From Pseudaestuariivita sp. (GTDB lineage Bacteria > Pseudomonadota > Alphaproteobacteria > Rhodobacterales > Rhodobacteraceae), in NCBI GenBank assembly GCA_020629995.1, contig JAHDCH010000045.1, forward strand, positions 1-13,838: a stretch of DNA of 13,838 bases, written 5' to 3'. Below the pieces are notes generated by a model that searched no databases, had not been told where the DNA came from, and worked only from the letters and a program-made list of their open reading frames with translations. Positions 13,008-13,838 of this stretch are shown in pieces (the first letter of the stretch is position 1; the number at the start of each line of letters is the position of its first letter). The translations under genes were made by a program, and so were the position numbers.

Positions 13008-13050
13008 GCCGGGGGGAGCCTCCGGCGGCCATATTTGCAAAGAGAAGAAG
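13008..13050. repeat. Dispersed intergenic repeat, copy 2
   Basis: An 8-bp hairpin (13008-13015 with 13019-13026, one G-U pair, loop GAG) is followed by the tail at 13028-13050, which matches 22 of 23 bases of the copy at 3551-3573. It fills most of the 81-bp gap between bdhA and the patatin gene. The hairpin could weaken read-through between them, but it has no T-tract. Confidence 0.7.
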
Positions 13051-13066
13051 CCAAAGGCGGGGCAGC

Positions 13067-13838
13067 ATGGCCAAGAAGCGCATCAATCTGGCGTTGCAGG
13101 GCGGCGGCGCGCACGGGGCCTTTACCTGGGGTGTGCTGGACCGGCTGATGGAAGAGCCTGATCTGGAGGTGCTGGGCATTTCCGGCACCTCGGCGGGCGC
13201 GCTGAATGGCGCGGCGCTGAAAGCGGGGTTGGACCGGGGCGGGCGGGAAGAGGCGCGCCGGACGCTGGACGCGCTGTGGGAACGGATCGGCGCGGTGCCC
13301 GAAGGCGCGGCCTGGGGGATGCCGTGGATGATCGGAGGACCGGCGGCAGCGGATGCCGGGATGATCAGCCGGGCGCTGGAATATTCGCCCTTTTTCGCCT
13401 GGACAGATGCGATGACCCGCGTGGTCAGCCCTTATGCGCATGGCCCGCTTTATGCTCATCCGCTGCGCGACGTGGTCGAGGGGTTCGACTATGACAACGT
13501 ATGCTCGCATGAAGCGCCCGAATTGTTTGTCTGCGCCACCAATGTGCGCACGGGCAAGATACGCGTCTTCACGCGCGAAGAGGTCACAACCGACGCGATC
13601 CTTGCCTCGGGCTGTTTGCCGACGCTGTTTCGCGCGGTCGAGATGATCGACCCCAAGACCGGCGCGGAAGAGGCGTTCTGGGATGGAGGCTATACCGGAA
13701 ACCCGGCCTTGTTCCCGCTGTTTGCCGAGCGTCTGCCCGAGGACATCGTGATCGTGAATATCAACCCGCTGGAGCGGCCCGACGTGCCGCGCACGCCGCA
13801 GGACATCCACAACCGGCTGAACGAGATCAGCTTCAACT
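13067..13838 (+). CDS. Patatin-like phospholipase, 3' end cut by window
   Basis: Serine lipid acyl hydrolase of the patatin family; 257 residues visible. The oxyanion-hole loop GGGAHGAF is at 12-19, the nucleophile elbow GTSAG at 40-44 (Ser42), and the catalytic Asp206 in DGGY (206-209), so the Ser-Asp dyad is complete. There is no signal peptide, so it is probably cytosolic or membrane-associated. The start at 13067 has a modest GGCGGGG ribosome-binding site, and the family pattern KRINLALQGGGAHG begins right after it. Reading frame is open to base 13838. In Rhodobacterales this family often sits beside bdhA (from memory), which hints at a link to PHB granules or lipid turnover, but that is inference; bacterial patatins also include effectors and phospholipase A enzymes. 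Confidence 0.93.
   Translation, partial: MAKKRINLALQGGGAHGAFTWGVLDRLMEEPDLEVLGISGTSAGALNGAALKAGLDRGGREEARRTLDALWERIGAVPEGAAWGMPWMIGGPAAADAGMISRALEYSPFFAWTDAMTRVVSPYAHGPLYAHPLRDVVEGFDYDNVCSHEAPELFVCATNVRTGKIRVFTREEVTTDAILASGCLPTLFRAVEMIDPKTGAEEAFWDGGYTGNPALFPLFAERLPEDIVIVNINPLERPDVPRTPQDIHNRLNEISFN

Noticed and set aside
12548..13810. Minus-strand frame of 420 codons
   Set aside because: Runs antisense to both bdhA and the patatin gene and through the dispersed repeat.

Overview
The window looks like chromosomal DNA from a marine-type alphaproteobacterium of the Rhodobacterales (Roseobacter/Rhodobacter group). The evidence is high GC with strong GC3 bias, a eukaryote-like NADP isocitrate dehydrogenase, an XRE-cupin regulator, a 3-hydroxybutyrate dehydrogenase followed by a patatin-like gene, an RTX protein, and a hairpin plus 'CATATTTKCAAAGAGAAG' intergenic repeat present twice. 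This placement comes from family knowledge; no search was run. No insertion sequence, CRISPR array, tRNA or rRNA was seen, and base composition gives no clear sign of a recent island.

Layout. 1-1063 (minus) is icd, cut by the window edge. 1163-2404 (minus) is a Bcr/CflA-type MFS exporter. It diverges from a secreted DUF4394 protein at 2566-3417 (plus), which ends at a strong terminator. 3495-3990 holds one copy of the repeat and a weakly supported small gene. 3991-6146 (minus) is a translationally coupled pair: an acyl-CoA/benzoate-CoA ligase-like enzyme and a FrnE-type DsbA-family oxidoreductase. They diverge from an XRE-cupin regulator at 6212-6841. 6830-7965 (minus) is a coupled arsenic pair, arsenate reductase (LMW-PTP type) and an AqpS-like aquaglyceroporin. 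An entericidin-like lipoprotein at 8024-8140 has its own unit, and a YejA-like ABC peptide-binding protein follows at 8286-10112 (minus). 10113-10424 contains no protein gene. It holds a near-consensus promoter, about 76 nt of structured RNA and a perfect terminator, which I call a candidate small RNA or RTX leader. 10425-12146 is a two-module RTX protein, 12212-12985 is bdhA, and 13067 to the end is a patatin-like phospholipase, cut by the window edge.

How the parts may work together. ArsC and AqpS form a minimal detoxification route in which arsenate is reduced to arsenite, which leaves through the channel. BdhA feeds the PHB/ketone-body pathway and has TGC-rich dyads upstream like those used by PhaR. 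The ligase, thiol oxidoreductase and divergent XRE-cupin regulator look like a small regulated carboxylic-acid activation locus.

The strongest candidate for something undescribed is the 10193-10303 promoter-hairpin-terminator unit between the peptide-binding gene and the RTX gene. It has every part expected of an independent sRNA, or of a leader controlling the RTX gene, and no protein gene uses the terminator.
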